A stretch of DNA of 64,000 nt from Smallanthus sonchifolius (taxonomy: Eukaryota; Streptophyta; Magnoliopsida; Asterales; Asteraceae), in the NCBI GenBank assembly GCA_023525975.1, contig CM042040.1:57567486-57631485 (forward strand). Reading direction: 5' to 3'. Made by a program: the position numbers and the translations under genes. Below the pieces are notes generated by a model. It ran no database searches and was not told where the DNA came from. It was given only the letters and a program-made list of their open reading frames with translations. Positions 1 through 11,042 of the stretch are shown piece after piece (the stretch's first letter is position 1; each line of letters begins with the position of its first letter).

Positions 1-2052
1 ATCGGTTGTTCCCCTCTATCATTACCTCCATCCAATAACAACCTTAGTCTGCAAATCCATGAGTATTGGTACAAATAATTAAAAGTAATCAGATAGAACA
101 TCCACACTTTTACGTGAAAGTGCAACACGATGGCGTGATCCAATGAACATTCCAGTTCCTTTTTTTAAGTTGAGAGCTTGAGATAGAGGAAACACTGTAG
201 GGACCATGTAAAGTAAATTATCATTACGGGTGCACACGTAATCATAATTTGCAGTGCATAAGAACTCTAGTGAGTCTTACTGTCCGAGTTAATGTTCATG
301 ATTTATCTGTATTTCTAACCCCGATTCCCATTCATTCGAATATTGATCGAAACTATCGTCACCTTAGGGTTGAGCCAAAGACATCAAATGATGCGATGGG
401 CTACCTCATGTGACATGGGAATTTATATCGTCTTTTATCGTTGAATCGTAATGGATCCAAAACTCTTATCAAGGTTTCTTTTGCATAAAAATTTAGACCG
501 AGACACTGAAGAGATCTGTTCTCAGTTGATTTAACCTCAGTATTTGGACCGAATGACAATTATTTGTTAAGTATTGCTTCACATTTGAGATCCAACTAAA
601 GATTCTCTCATTTCAATTTTGCTATATGTTTATCAACGCATGTGAAGACTCTCGGTCTAGCGTGAATTAGACCTCGACACTTCTGACTCCCCTAATAGAT
701 CTTCATGTAACGTTCTCGCAGTTCTGAAGGAACAAGAGAAATTCGAATTTGATCTAATTAACTCCTTACTGAATCTTGAGCAACGGATATTTTCTCTCAT
801 CTATTTTACTTGCTAAATCATTTCCCTTGAGATTTTACTGGCCACGTAAATTCAGTATGAGCCTTTACAACGCTCGACACTTGCAGTAAGTGTACGACTA
901 TCATCGGAGGTCTCGGTATAATCTCGTATTTTATCTTATAATCCAAATATACTCTAACATCGATGGAGTAACAATATGATGGAGAAATTCCTTAAAGAAA
1001 TATAAACTTCTTTTTCTTAGACAATATAAGCTTTCTATACGATCGTTCGTATAAATCCTCATTTCGATGTTTGTCATTTTCACTATACTCCTGATAAATA
1101 TTTTTAATAATTCAGTCTTATACCTACTTGAAATTTCCATTGCAAGTGCTCTGCACTCACTATGGTAATTTGGTACACTCAATCCCCGATTCTCTTAACC
1201 GCGACGCTCATATTGTGGAACCTAACTTGAGAAACTTGTTGCTTAGGATGAGCCATCTTTACAACGTTCATTGTCGTGTTTATTTCTATCATCTGTATTC
1301 TTACTATGATCACTGAGCGGCTTGTGCTCAGGTTTCTTTTGGTTGGATTTATAAAAAAAAATCATTTTTGGGATAACTATGGCTTAGTATGAAACTAATG
1401 CCCTTTTTTGTGAACATTGCTACGTATGTTTTGCAAATCTTGATTTCTCCTGGTGCTTCAATGCCTTATTGAAAACTATTTTAATGGAGAAAATGAAACT
1501 TTATTTTGCAATGATTCTTTGTGTACCGAAAGTTTTATTTGTAATCATTCAAAGTTTATTTATGGTGATTATCGCTATTTGTTACTCTTCGTATACTGTC
1601 CTTATAGATCCGAATAGGATAGTCTCATATCCTTTCTGTACCTGCTCTCCCTCAAATGTCATTTTGCTGATTGACTTTCTGATTTCCAACTAGGTAGAGA
1701 CGTATACACATCCCTTACTCTCCGTCACCTGTAATTAGAAAGCCTTAGAGCAACTACTGTTTAGAAACGACTTCTTAACACGTGCCCTGAAGGAATACGG
1801 ATCTATGACATTCAAACACTCATTCCATCAAATTTATAGCTTAAACCCTCATGCAAAGGATTTTAGGCTATAACTAGTATGAGTGAAATACGAAATGGTA
1901 AGTCATAGTGGTACCGTTCGAAAGCCAAGAAAGTTGCAGGCATACTGTACTACCAGTTATTGGCAGATAATCAATTCGACCCTCTTCAACGTGAGATCTA
2001 AGGACAAACCCTGAAACCTTATGGTCCATTTCCACCGAATTTAATGGAAAAG
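1..2052 (+). mobile_element. Unrecognisable left arm of an old Gypsy element
   Basis: No convincing gene is visible here on either strand; the open frames are short and match nothing I recognise. I assign the stretch to a decayed Ty3/Gypsy element by position only. The young Copia element sits between this arm and the sequence at 24,612, and the 5-bp duplication AAAAG (2048-2052 and 24612-24616) shows that the two arms were once continuous. The right arm contains recognisable Gypsy integrase, a polypurine tract and a 3' LTR. This arm would then be gag, protease and early reverse transcriptase, too mutated to read by eye. It could instead be unrelated host DNA. Confidence 0.35.
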
Positions 2053-2600
2053 TGTAGAGTCATATCTTATGTATAAGCTGTTGTCATTTATTGTATGTTT
2101 AAACAGTTTTAGACTAGTTTACTTTATGTCATTTCATTAAATGTAATTTCAGTTTTCTGTAATTTACTGCTTTATTAGCTAAGTCTGGGCCATCGAAACT
2201 ACTTAGTTTCGATTGATTTTGTTCAATCGAAACTAGTAGTTTCGATAGATGGTAGTTTCGACAGTCTGTGTATCACTTGTAAATGGTCAATCGAAACTAG
2301 CAGTTTCGATACCTGTCACTACTATAAATAGCCTAGTTTGAGAATGTTTAGGGTGTGAGTAGCGGCTGTAACCCTGAACCTTCTCTTTCACATTGTTCTT
2401 GAATCAATACAATTTGCAGTTGTTTATTCACTGTGTTCTTACATTTTCATACCATTTGCGTGTTGATTCATAGTGTGGTTAGCCTGTTATCTTCACCAAC
2501 ACTGTTTCTATCATCTGCTTCACCACCATACACACAGTTTCCGCCTGTGTGTGTGTGTAATCGATCAAATTAGTGATTTCAAGTGAAATCTGGACCTACA
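2053..2600 (+). repeat. 5' LTR of the Copia element (548 bp)
   Basis: The LTR starts TGTAGAG and ends CCTACA. It carries six copies of the word TCGAAACTA or its complement, often as facing pairs, just upstream of a TATA box at 2323-2330. Compared with the 3' LTR it differs at two positions and lacks 16 bases lying between two near-identical AGTTTCGAT words, which suggests a slippage or short-repeat deletion. Confidence 0.95.
2323..2330 (+). promoter_or_regulatory. TATA box of the Copia 5' LTR
   Basis: TATAAATA lies about 270 bases into the LTR, directly after the cluster of TCGAAACTA words. The same box is at 24334-24341 in the 3' LTR. It should set the start of the genomic RNA; the exact start site is not visible. 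Confidence 0.75.
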
Positions 2601-2602
2601 AT

Positions 2603-2614
2603 TGGTATCAGAGC
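2603..2614 (+). promoter_or_regulatory. Primer-binding site of the Copia element
   Basis: TGGTATCAGAGC begins two bases after the LTR end. It is the usual plant retrotransposon PBS, complementary to the 3' end of initiator tRNA-Met. Confidence 0.9.
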
Positions 2615-3115
2615 ATTATGCTCTAGTGTTTTTGAGTGTTATCAGGTTTATTGATCGATTCTAGGTGTTTACTGAGGGTATTCGAAGCTTATTTTGGGTT
2701 TTTGCACATCTATTCTCGGAAGTACTGGTTTATTGATTAAAGGTTACTGTTTCATCGATTTCCAAGGGTTTTTGCTCGTATTTTCAGAATCGGAGGTTGG
2801 ATTAGTGATCAGGAGTGTTAGACGAAGGTTTTCGCTGGATTGGTTTGTTATTTCTGCACTATTGATTTCTAGAGCTTGTCATTAATGGAGTATTTCTGAG
2901 CTTGGAGAAAAGGCATCGAAACTACAGGGGACAGTTTCTGATCTCTGTTGATCATCGAAACTTCTTGTCTACATTTTGTCAGAAGAAGATACTATCGAAA
3001 CTAGATTTTTGTCTTATCTCTATCGAAACTGTGGTTATCGAAACTTGCCTGTGAAGTTTTCAATATCGAAACTAGTTTTTTCGATAAAAGCTGTCCTTGT
3101 TTCGATAGAAGTTGT
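2615..3115 (+). other. Copia 5' leader, left part
   Basis: This is an untranslated leader with scattered ATCGAAACT words (for example at 2914, 2954, 2995, 3024, 3038 and 3065). No coding region is supported. The leader is cut at 3115 by the Gypsy insertion and resumes at 13016; GTTGT at 3111-3115 is the left copy of the Gypsy target duplication. Confidence 0.8.
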
Positions 3116-5896
3116 TGTAATCCCCGAGGAATTTCCGACCTTATATTAACTTGTCCGGCGTTGTAACTTATTTAATGTTGGGAATACATTTATACCGTTC
3201 AATAAATTTCTTGAATTCTTTTATATACTCATATTTAATTTCATGAATTAATTTATTATTATCTTAATAAATAAACATATACATTTATAGTTATGATAAT
3301 ACAAACTTATTACAAAAATATTAAAGTATAATTATTAAGTAATAAATTCATTTGAGAAAAATAAGAATTTACAATTTAAAATTTTAAATAATTAATGTGA
3401 AGTTATAATTTAAAATAAATTTATTACTTTTAAATAACTTATATGAATTTTAAATATTTATAAATTTTCAAGTCTAATTAAACTTTATAAAAACTTAGGG
3501 ATTTATTTTATAAAACCTTGAAACTCAAACTTAAATAAAAAAAAACCTAACTTCTTACATAAAATAATAAAACCTGAAAGTCTAAGGACCTAATTTGTAA
3601 ATTCTGAAACTTTAAATCTAACCTAAAACTAACTTAATGCTGGAAATGAAAACATTTAAAACCTCAGGGACTTGTTCTGTTGATTTCTAATTCTCCCTTT
3701 GCTCAAAACCGATCCCGGGTTCGACTCTGGCGGAAGCCGGTTTTGGAGCCAAGAAATCGATCTCACGACTGAGGTAATGTCAATCGAAATCGAAACCGGC
3801 ATTGTGTTCGCGAGACCCAATCGACCCATCTCCCTGTCTTTAATCGAACCATTATGAGCTTATCAATGGCTAAACCCATAACCGTAGCTTCTTGATTATC
3901 GGCGACTCAATCGATTCATTTCCGAATGAATTGGCTATAAATAGCGACTCTAATACGTCGTCGATACACACTACAGACTCCCTACGACCTTAGAACCATC
4001 GTTAAACACCGCCGGAGCTCAGATCAGTCAAAGGAACCGCCGCGATTTGTGGCTCAGTCGACCCCTCGATTTACGCAACTAACTAAGGTAATAATCATAT
4101 CAATCGAATCATACCAACCCAGGGAGTGAAAGCCCCATGAAATCGAGGCCGGCTTTAGCCGGATTGAGCGAATTGCTCGGCTAGGGTTTCGGGTGGTTTG
4201 GGGAAGAAGATGGAGGCCGGGGATTGCGGGTTAAGTAGAATCGAAACCGGCTTAGACCAAGGCATCATGCCCTGGTCTAACGGTTGAAGTGTGTGTGTGT
4301 GTGCGGCCCGGTTAGGTCGCCGGTTCGAGCCTAGGGAAGGGGTTTTTCCTATTTTATTATTTTTTTTAAACCATTCTTTTTACATTTTAAACATTCCAAA
4401 AATTCAAAATAAAATTTATATAAATTCTAAAACTATAAAACAATAAAATCTAAAATTTATAAAATTACTTTTATTTATTTTGGGTTACTTTTTAAGCTTT
4501 TATATATTAACTAAATATTTAGAAATCCAATTAAATCCATTTTTTTTTCAAAAATTATATTAATCTTCTTTTTATTTGAGTCCATGAAACCTTGTATTAT
4601 TTAAACTTCTAAATAAATATATTACTTAGACGAACTTATTAATCAACCCTATAAATTAAAAATGTTTATTATTAAGCGTTATTAAAATCTTTTAAACATA
4701 AAAAAATAATTATTTGACAAAGGACAATTATTTAAATAATTAAATAGTTATTTTTAAATAAATAATTATACAAAAACTCTTTCATTCATTTAAAACCTAA
4801 TTATTCTATAAATTCTTGGTAGGGTTATCTAATTATTGTTTATCAACTTAATTATAAATACTTTAATCAAAAATATATAAATTGTGTCATCTCAACTATT
4901 ATACATATAATGGCAACCTTAAACAATCTTCTAAATTCCAAAACTTATACAAACTTATCTTCAAACCTCAAACCTTATTATCTAGTACAACCTATCTCAA
5001 ATCCTAGAATTCAAATCTATCTTGTAGGTTTGTTGTGAGTATTCCTCATAATATCCATCCAACTTATCAAACTTAATCATCTTCAGCTCTACATCCAAGT
5101 GAGTTTTCATAGCCCCTTTTACTGCTTTTGTTTTGGGGTGAAACATGCATTAACTAAACTATCTTATCTACACGATTCATTAACTTGATTCTATGCTATG
5201 TTCTACATGCTTTATATCTTTAGCTATTTGGTGACCATTGCATGAATGCATGCCAGTACGTTCATTAACTTGTGTTGCAAGCCTAAGGTAGTACCTAACA
5301 TGATCATTTATAGGGGAAACCGAAACTAAACTAAACTTACCACATAACCTTGGCGGGTTGTTGTTGGTGTGAACCATCATCATGGGTGTATCTCCTCATG
5401 TTGGATGTGAACTATTGTCATGGGTGTATCTCCCCATGTGAACTAAAAAACTTCGGGTGTTATCTAACCTTTTTTTATCAAAACGGCAATCCGTGGGATT
5501 GTGGCAGCTATATTTCATTACCAGGGTTAAACTGTACGCTTGGAGCCTTATGTGTTATTATATATGCTTTAGATCTGCATTAGAATCTTTTGAATCGTAA
5601 ACTTTATCTAAACTTTGGTATTGGTGTCAAAACCTATGTTGCTCACCAACTACTTGTAGTTGACTTTTACTCGCATGTTTCAGGTGCTCCTGCTTAAGGC
5701 TCTTGCTGCTCACGTAGGACTTGGACCTAGAAAATAAACTGGAACTTATGTTATGTTAAATCTTGTCTTTTCATTATTCTTGTAACGGATCATTTAATAT
5801 GATTAATAAATATCTTCGCATTAATTAGATGATCATGAGCTTTTGAACAACCGTGTCAGCCCCGATGTTTAATCCGCCGCCGGTTGGGGTGTGACA
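3116..5896 (+). repeat. 5' LTR of the young chromovirus (2,781 bp)
   Basis: The LTR runs from TGTAATCC to TGTGACA. A TATA box lies at 3936-3943. Two tRNA T-arm-like motifs (GGTTCGA) are near 3719 and 4322. A GTGAGT donor-like site at 5099 and a hairpin followed by TTTCAGGT at 5643-5685 are shared with other LTR families in this window. The flanks are very AT-rich, and a GT-repeat lies at about 4292-4303. Short open frames inside it are not genes. Confidence 0.95.
3936..3943 (+). promoter_or_regulatory. TATA box of the chromovirus 5' LTR
   Basis: TATAAATA in the context GGCTATAAATAGCG. The 3' LTR copy is at 11864-11871. A donor-like AAG|GTAATA follows about 150 bases downstream, at 4088. Confidence 0.7.
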
Positions 5897-5899
5897 GAT

Positions 5900-5912
5900 T
5901 GGTATCAGAGCC
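5900..5912 (+). promoter_or_regulatory. Primer-binding site of the young chromovirus
   Basis: TGGTATCAGAGCC begins three bases after the LTR end and is complementary to initiator tRNA-Met. Confidence 0.9.
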
Positions 5913-6448
5913 ATGGTTATAGGGAATTAGGTTATTAGACACATGACCTAGACTATAACCTAGGAGTCCCAAACATGAGTTTAACTCGTGTATATCCTTA
6001 GGAACTCCTCTATGCCATACTTATCTACAACTATCTATTTCTAGCTACCTGATGCAACTACGTGAACTACAAGTGAACTATATTCTTAGACTGGAAAGTC
6101 TAATCCAAACAAAAACTCTCAAAGGTATGTGGGTTCTAACTAATGAATGAGGACTTGTGCAATCCGGAAGGGTGGGTGCCTGTATTCTGAGAATTCTGTC
6201 TAGGAAAGCATTTCGTATAAATCCAAATCAACCGATGGACCAGTTATGCTTTCCTGGGAATTCTTGGGATGAGTGCCCACTTATAGGCTAAAGCATGACT
6301 CCTCAGACATTAAGATGAGCCTACAGAGCCTTGCTAAGTCAATGTGCCCACTAGGGTGCCATCCATGTTTAACTATTAACTTGCAGCTTATGTACCAACT
6401 CTTGAACATAACTCGTATCTTATGAACTCTCTATTCATCCCTTGTAGA
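5913..6448 (+). other. Chromovirus 5' untranslated leader
   Basis: About 535 bases lie between the PBS and the preferred gag start. I see no coding potential apart from nine extra codons in frame upstream of the gag start. Confidence 0.6.
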
Positions 6449-7615
6449 ATGCCTCCCCGTCGTGACCGCAGAAACAACCTTACCGACAGGATTATCCAGC
6501 AAATGGCTACTATCCTGCCCACCATGGTGAACCAGCTGAACCAGAATGCTGCACCCAGAAATCCGGTGTGCACATTCAAGCATTTTAACTCTTGCAACCC
6601 TACAAAGTTCTTCGGAAATGAAGGAGCCACTGGACTTCTCCAATGGTTCGAGAGCATTGAAGGAACTTTTATCAATGCAGACTGCCCTGAGAACCTAAAG
6701 GTTCGCTATGCTACCAGTGTCTTCCAAAAGAGGGCACTTACCTGGTGGAATGGGGAGAAAAGAAACCGAGGAATGGAAACTGCACTAGCCCTATCTTGGG
6801 CTGAGGTCAAGGCTCTTATGACAGAAGAGTTTTGCCCCCGGAACGAAGTTCAGAAACTAGAAGCTGAGTTTTGGGACTTGAAGCAAGACAGTGGTGAAAG
6901 TCTTGCCTACACCACTCGTTTCCACGAGCTCAGCCTACTAGTGCCTCACATGGTCACTCTTCTCTCTCGAGCAATCGAGAAGTACATCAATGGCCTGCCA
7001 ATGCAGATTCAGGACACTGTCCTGGGAAGCAAACCGGCAACCCTTGAGGAGGCCATTCGTCTTGCTGCCACCTTATCTGATAACCATATCAAGGCTGGAA
7101 CTCTATCCAAGAAGGGTGCCAAGAAAGTGCCTGAGAAGGTCACTGCTGAATCTTCCAAGGAGACCCGACCTGGGTCTTCTTTCAACAACAAAAAGAGGAA
7201 GGGCAAAAACTTTGCCATTGTTACTCCAGTTGTTCCTTTGGCCCAAGTAGCCCCAACTACCTCCAACCCCAACAAAAAGCAATATGTGGGAAACTCACCG
7301 CTGTGCAACACCTGCAAACTACACCACCCTACCCAGTCTCCATGCCGTGTGTGCACCCTATGCGGGCGTTATGGGCACTGGGCAGCTACCTGCCGCATCC
7401 CTCCAGCACCGCAAGTTTACCAGCCTGCCGTTCCAGTTCCTGCTATCCCGGTTCCTGCTGCTATCAACCAGGGTCGTGCTTGTTATGAGTGCGGTGACCC
7501 GAACCACTTCAGAAACCGATGCCCTAGGTTGGTCATTGTAAACCAGGCCAACATGAACCAAGGTAACATGGTTCAAGGGAACATAAATCAGGGAAACATG
7601 AACCGGGAATCGTGA
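6449..7615 (+). CDS. gag: Chromovirus Gag (capsid/nucleocapsid), frame broken at its end
   Basis: Gag forms the cytoplasmic particle that packages element RNA. I place the start at the ATG at 6449 (MPPRRDRR), because chromovirus Gags commonly begin this way; the same frame is open from an ATG at 6422. A retrotransposon-gag domain fills roughly the first 190 residues (including WFESIEGTF and LTWWN). Two CX2CX4HX4C zinc knuckles follow, CTLCGRYGH... and CYECGDPNH..., with a third C-rich stretch (CNTCKLHHP) just before. The tail is a short Q-G-N repeat. The frame closes with TGA at 7613-7615, inside that repeat, while protease continues in the next frame. Related elements have a continuous Gag-Pol, so one base was probably lost within the repeat. 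Confidence 0.9.
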   Translation: MPPRRDRRNNLTDRIIQQMATILPTMVNQLNQNAAPRNPVCTFKHFNSCNPTKFFGNEGATGLLQWFESIEGTFINADCPENLKVRYATSVFQKRALTWWNGEKRNRGMETALALSWAEVKALMTEEFCPRNEVQKLEAEFWDLKQDSGESLAYTTRFHELSLLVPHMVTLLSRAIEKYINGLPMQIQDTVLGSKPATLEEAIRLAATLSDNHIKAGTLSKKGAKKVPEKVTAESSKETRPGSSFNNKKRKGKNFAIVTPVVPLAQVAPTTSNPNKKQYVGNSPLCNTCKLHHPTQSPCRVCTLCGRYGHWAATCRIPPAPQVYQPAVPVPAIPVPAAINQGRACYECGDPNHFRNRCPRLVIVNQANMNQGNMVQGNINQGNMNRES

Positions 7616-10600
7616 ACCAAGGGAATGCAAACCCCGCAGCTCGTGGACGTGCCTTCAACATTAATGCTAATGAGGCTCAAGCCAACAACGAGGTGGTGAA
7701 CGGTACGTACCTAATTAACCAGCAATATGCCTCTATCCTATTTGATACTGGTTCAGATAGAAGCTTTGTATCTTTTGAATTTGAACCACAACTTGCCATG
7801 AACCGAGCTAAACTAGACAAACCATTTGACATCTTAGTAGCAGACGGTTATTCTGTCTCGTGTGATTCTATCATTAGAAACTGTACTCTGAACTTGAACG
7901 ATCATGACTTCTCTATCAACCTTATTCCTATGGCGCTCGGAGGTTTCGACATCATAGTAGGCATGGATTGGCTGACTGAGCATCATGCTGAAGTTATCTG
8001 CTTTGACAAGTATATTCGTATTCCCCTCGGCTCGGGTGACATCCTGGAAGTCTACGGAGAGAAGCCGTCGAATGGGCTAAAGCTTATGTCTTGCACCACC
8101 GCACGGAAGTGCTTACGAAAGAAATGCGTGGCGTTCTTGGCCCATATTATGGATAAGAAGAGCAAAGACAAAAGTCCTCAAGATATCCCCGTGATCAAGG
8201 ACTTTCCGGAAGTATTTCCCGAGGACTTACCTGGTCTTCCTCCGGTACGTCAAGTCGAATTTCGCATTGATTTAGTGCCTGGAGCAAATCCTGTAGCAAA
8301 GTCTCCTTATCGTCTTGCACCGTCAGAAATGCAAGAACTCGCAAGCCAACTCCGGGAACTTTCTGACAAAGGGTTTATCCGCCCTAGTGTTTCTCCTTGG
8401 GGAGCACCTGTGTTATTTGTCAAAAAGAAGGATGGTTCGTTCCGGATGTGCATCGACTACCGGGAGCTCAACAAGCTTACTGTGAAGAACCGTTATCCGC
8501 TCCCAAGGATTGATGATTTATTTGATCAGCTTCAAGGCTCGACTTATTTCTCGAAGATTGATCTTCGTTCTGGTTACCACCAGTTACGAGTCCTCGATTC
8601 TGATATCCCGAAGACAGCTTTTCGTACAAGATACGGCCATTATGAATTCATGGTTATACCCTTTGGTCTAACCAACGCACCCGCGGTATTCATGGATCTT
8701 ATGAACCGCGTGTGTAAGCCGTATTTGGACAAGTTCGTGATCGTCTTCATTGACGATATCTTAATCTATTCAAAATCAAAAGCAGAGCACGAGAAACACA
8801 TGCGTTTGGTTTTAGATCTCTTGAAGAAGGAGCAGTTATACGCTAAGTTCTCCAAGTGTGAGTTTTGGCTAAAAGAGGTCCAATTCTTGGGACACATAGT
8901 CAACGAGAAGGGTATTCACGTGGATCCTGCTAAGATTGAAGCAGTGAAGAACTTGCAAGCTCCAAAGACCCCTACCGAAGTCCGTTCTTTTCTTGGCTTA
9001 GCTGGCTATTATCGTCGTTTCATAGCCAACTTTTCCAAAATTGCGGTGCCACTCACTGCCTTAACACATAAAGGCAAGCCCTACGAGTGGGGACCAAAGC
9101 AAGAGAAAGCCTTCCAGACTCTAAAGCAGAAATTGTGTGAAGCTCCTATCCTAACTCTTCCCGACGGAACTGAAGATTTTGTCGTCTACTGTGACGCTTC
9201 TCACTTAGGCCTTGGTTGTGTTCTTATGCAACGAGGCAAAGTGATTGCTTACGCGTCTCGGCAACTCAAAATCCATGAGAAGAATTATACGACGCACGAT
9301 CTTGAGCTGGGTGCGGTCGTTTTCGCTCTCAAGATTTGGAGACACTACCTATATGGTACTAAGTGTGAAATTTTCACCGATCATAAGAGTCTCCAACATA
9401 TCTTCAATCAGAAAGAACTCAACATGAGGCAAAGGCGTTGGGTTGAACTATTGAACGACTACGACTGCAACATTCGTTACCATCCTGGTAAGGCGAATGT
9501 CGTGGCCGATGCTCTTAGTCGTAAAGAACCTATCAAGATCCATAGCATTCGTATCCAAAATGATATTCAAACCCGTATCCTGGAAGCACAACATCTTTCG
9601 GTCACTGAAGGAAATATGTACAATGAAATGTCATGCGGTGCAGAACTCCAGCTTGAAACTAAACCCAATGGGTTACTTTACTTTCTAAACCGCATTTGGA
9701 TTCCTGACCGTGATAATCTCCGCACTTTTGTTATAAACGAGGCTCACAAGACTCGTTATTCTATCCATCCGGGTGCAGACAAAATGTACAAGGACCTTCG
9801 TACCCAATACTGGTGGCCTGGTATGAAAAAGGATATCGCTCTGTACGTGTCCAAGTGCCTTACTTGTTCGAAGGTTAAGGCCGAGCACCAGCGTCCATCT
9901 GGCTTGCTTGAACAGCCCGAGATACCTGTGTGGAAGTGGGAGTGTATTGCCATGGACTTCATAACTAAACTCCCACACACGTCTCGTGGTCATGATAGCA
10001 TATGGGTGATCATCGATCGTTTGACAAAATCTGCCCATTTTCTGCCTATCCGTGAAGACTACCGAGTTGAGAAGTTGGCTCGAATCTACATTGATGAGAT
10101 CGTTAGTCGACACGGTGTACCTCTCAATATCATCTCTGATCGTGACGGACGGTTTACTTCTCGTTTTTGGCAATCATTACAATCAGCTTTGGGTACTCAG
10201 TTGAATCTTAGTACGGCTTACCATCCGCAAATCGATGGTCAGTCCGAACGAACGATTCAGACTCTCGAAGACATGCTTAGAGCCTGTGTCATTGACTTCA
10301 AGGGTAATTGGGACTTGCACCTACCCTTAGTGGAGTTCTCGTATAATAACAGCTATCATACGAGCATCGACATGGCTCCCTTTGAAGCACTTTATGGCCG
10401 CAAGTGCCGCTCTCCTATATGTTGGACGGAGATTGGGGAATCACAGATTACTGGCCCCGAACTCATCCAAGAAACATCTGACAAGATCTTGCAAATCCGA
10501 GACAACCTTCTGGCTGCAAGGAGTCGACAAAAGAGCTACGCTGATTAACGTCGAAAACCCTTGGAATTTCAGGTCGGAGATCTAGTCCTTCTTAAGGTAT

Positions 10601-11004
10601 CCCCTTGGAAAGGAGTAGTCCGTTTTGGAAAGAAAGGGAAGCTTGCACCGAGATTTGTAGGCCCTTTTAAAATCCTGGAGCGGATTGGGAAGGTAGCTTA
10701 CAAGTTGGATCTACCAGAAGAGCTTAGTAACATTCATCCGACTTTCCATATTTCGAACTTAAAGAAGTGCTTGGCTGACGAGAATCTCCAGATACCGCTC
10801 GACGAGGTGCACGTTGACGAATCAATGCACTTCGTAGAGAAGCCCGTGGAAATCATGGATCGGGAGGTTAAGCAGCTCAAGCGAAGCCGAATTCCAATCG
10901 TGAAGGTTCGACGGGAATCCAAACGTGGTCCTGAGTTTACTTGGGAACGTGAGGATCAAATGAAGGCCAAGTACCCTCATCTATTCCCAGGACCCTCCTC
11001 GTAG
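7612..11004 (+). pseudogene. pol: Chromovirus Pol with one in-frame nonsense codon
   Basis: The frame is open from 7612 (no ATG; it should be fused to Gag) to TAA at 10546-10548, and continues in the same frame to 11004. Domains in order: aspartic protease (LFDTGS, about residues 43-48); reverse transcriptase (FIDDIL, about 379-384); RNase H (YCDAS near 526, plus FTDHKSLQ and ADALSR); integrase with an HHCC zinc module (HPGADKMY to KCLTCSK, about 719-750) and the catalytic D, D, E near 782, 843 and 879. After the stop come the GDLVLL integrase C-terminus and a chromodomain-like tail ending at 11004. The stop falls where a lysine is usual (SYAD-K-RR) and needs only one base change, so it separates the chromodomain from the enzyme. 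Confidence 0.92.
10549..11004 (+). other. Integrase C-terminus and chromodomain-like tail, after the stop
   Basis: This is the same reading frame as pol, just downstream of its nonsense codon. It contains the GDLVLLKVSPWKG motif, KLAPRFVGPF, HPTFHISNLKKCL, and then a chromodomain-type end (PVEIMDREVKQLKRS, then VKVR and FTWERE). In chromoviruses this tail is thought to guide integration toward chromatin marks. Without readthrough it would not be joined to the integrase. Confidence 0.85.
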
Positions 11005-11030
11005 TGAAATTTCGGGACGAAATCTCCTAA

Positions 11031-11042
11031 AGTAGGGGAGAC
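11031..11042 (+). promoter_or_regulatory. Polypurine tract of the young chromovirus
   Basis: The A/G-rich AGTAGGGGAGA lies directly before the 3' LTR and primes plus-strand DNA synthesis. It follows the conserved TTTCGGGACGAAAT box at about 11010, a box also seen next to the older Gypsy LTR at about 27184. Confidence 0.8.

Noticed and set aside
1128..1693. Small host genes in the left arm
   Set aside because: The frames are short and overlapping, lack any motif, and lie in DNA that position assigns to a dead Gypsy element.
4263..4345. tRNA gene
   Set aside because: A-box and B-box-like motifs are present, but the arms do not form a full cloverleaf with the GT-repeat between them; it is an LTR-internal relic.
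5180..5383. Identical 67-residue minus-strand frames here and at 12,300
   Set aside because: They are identical only because the two places are the paired LTRs; there is no other sign of coding.
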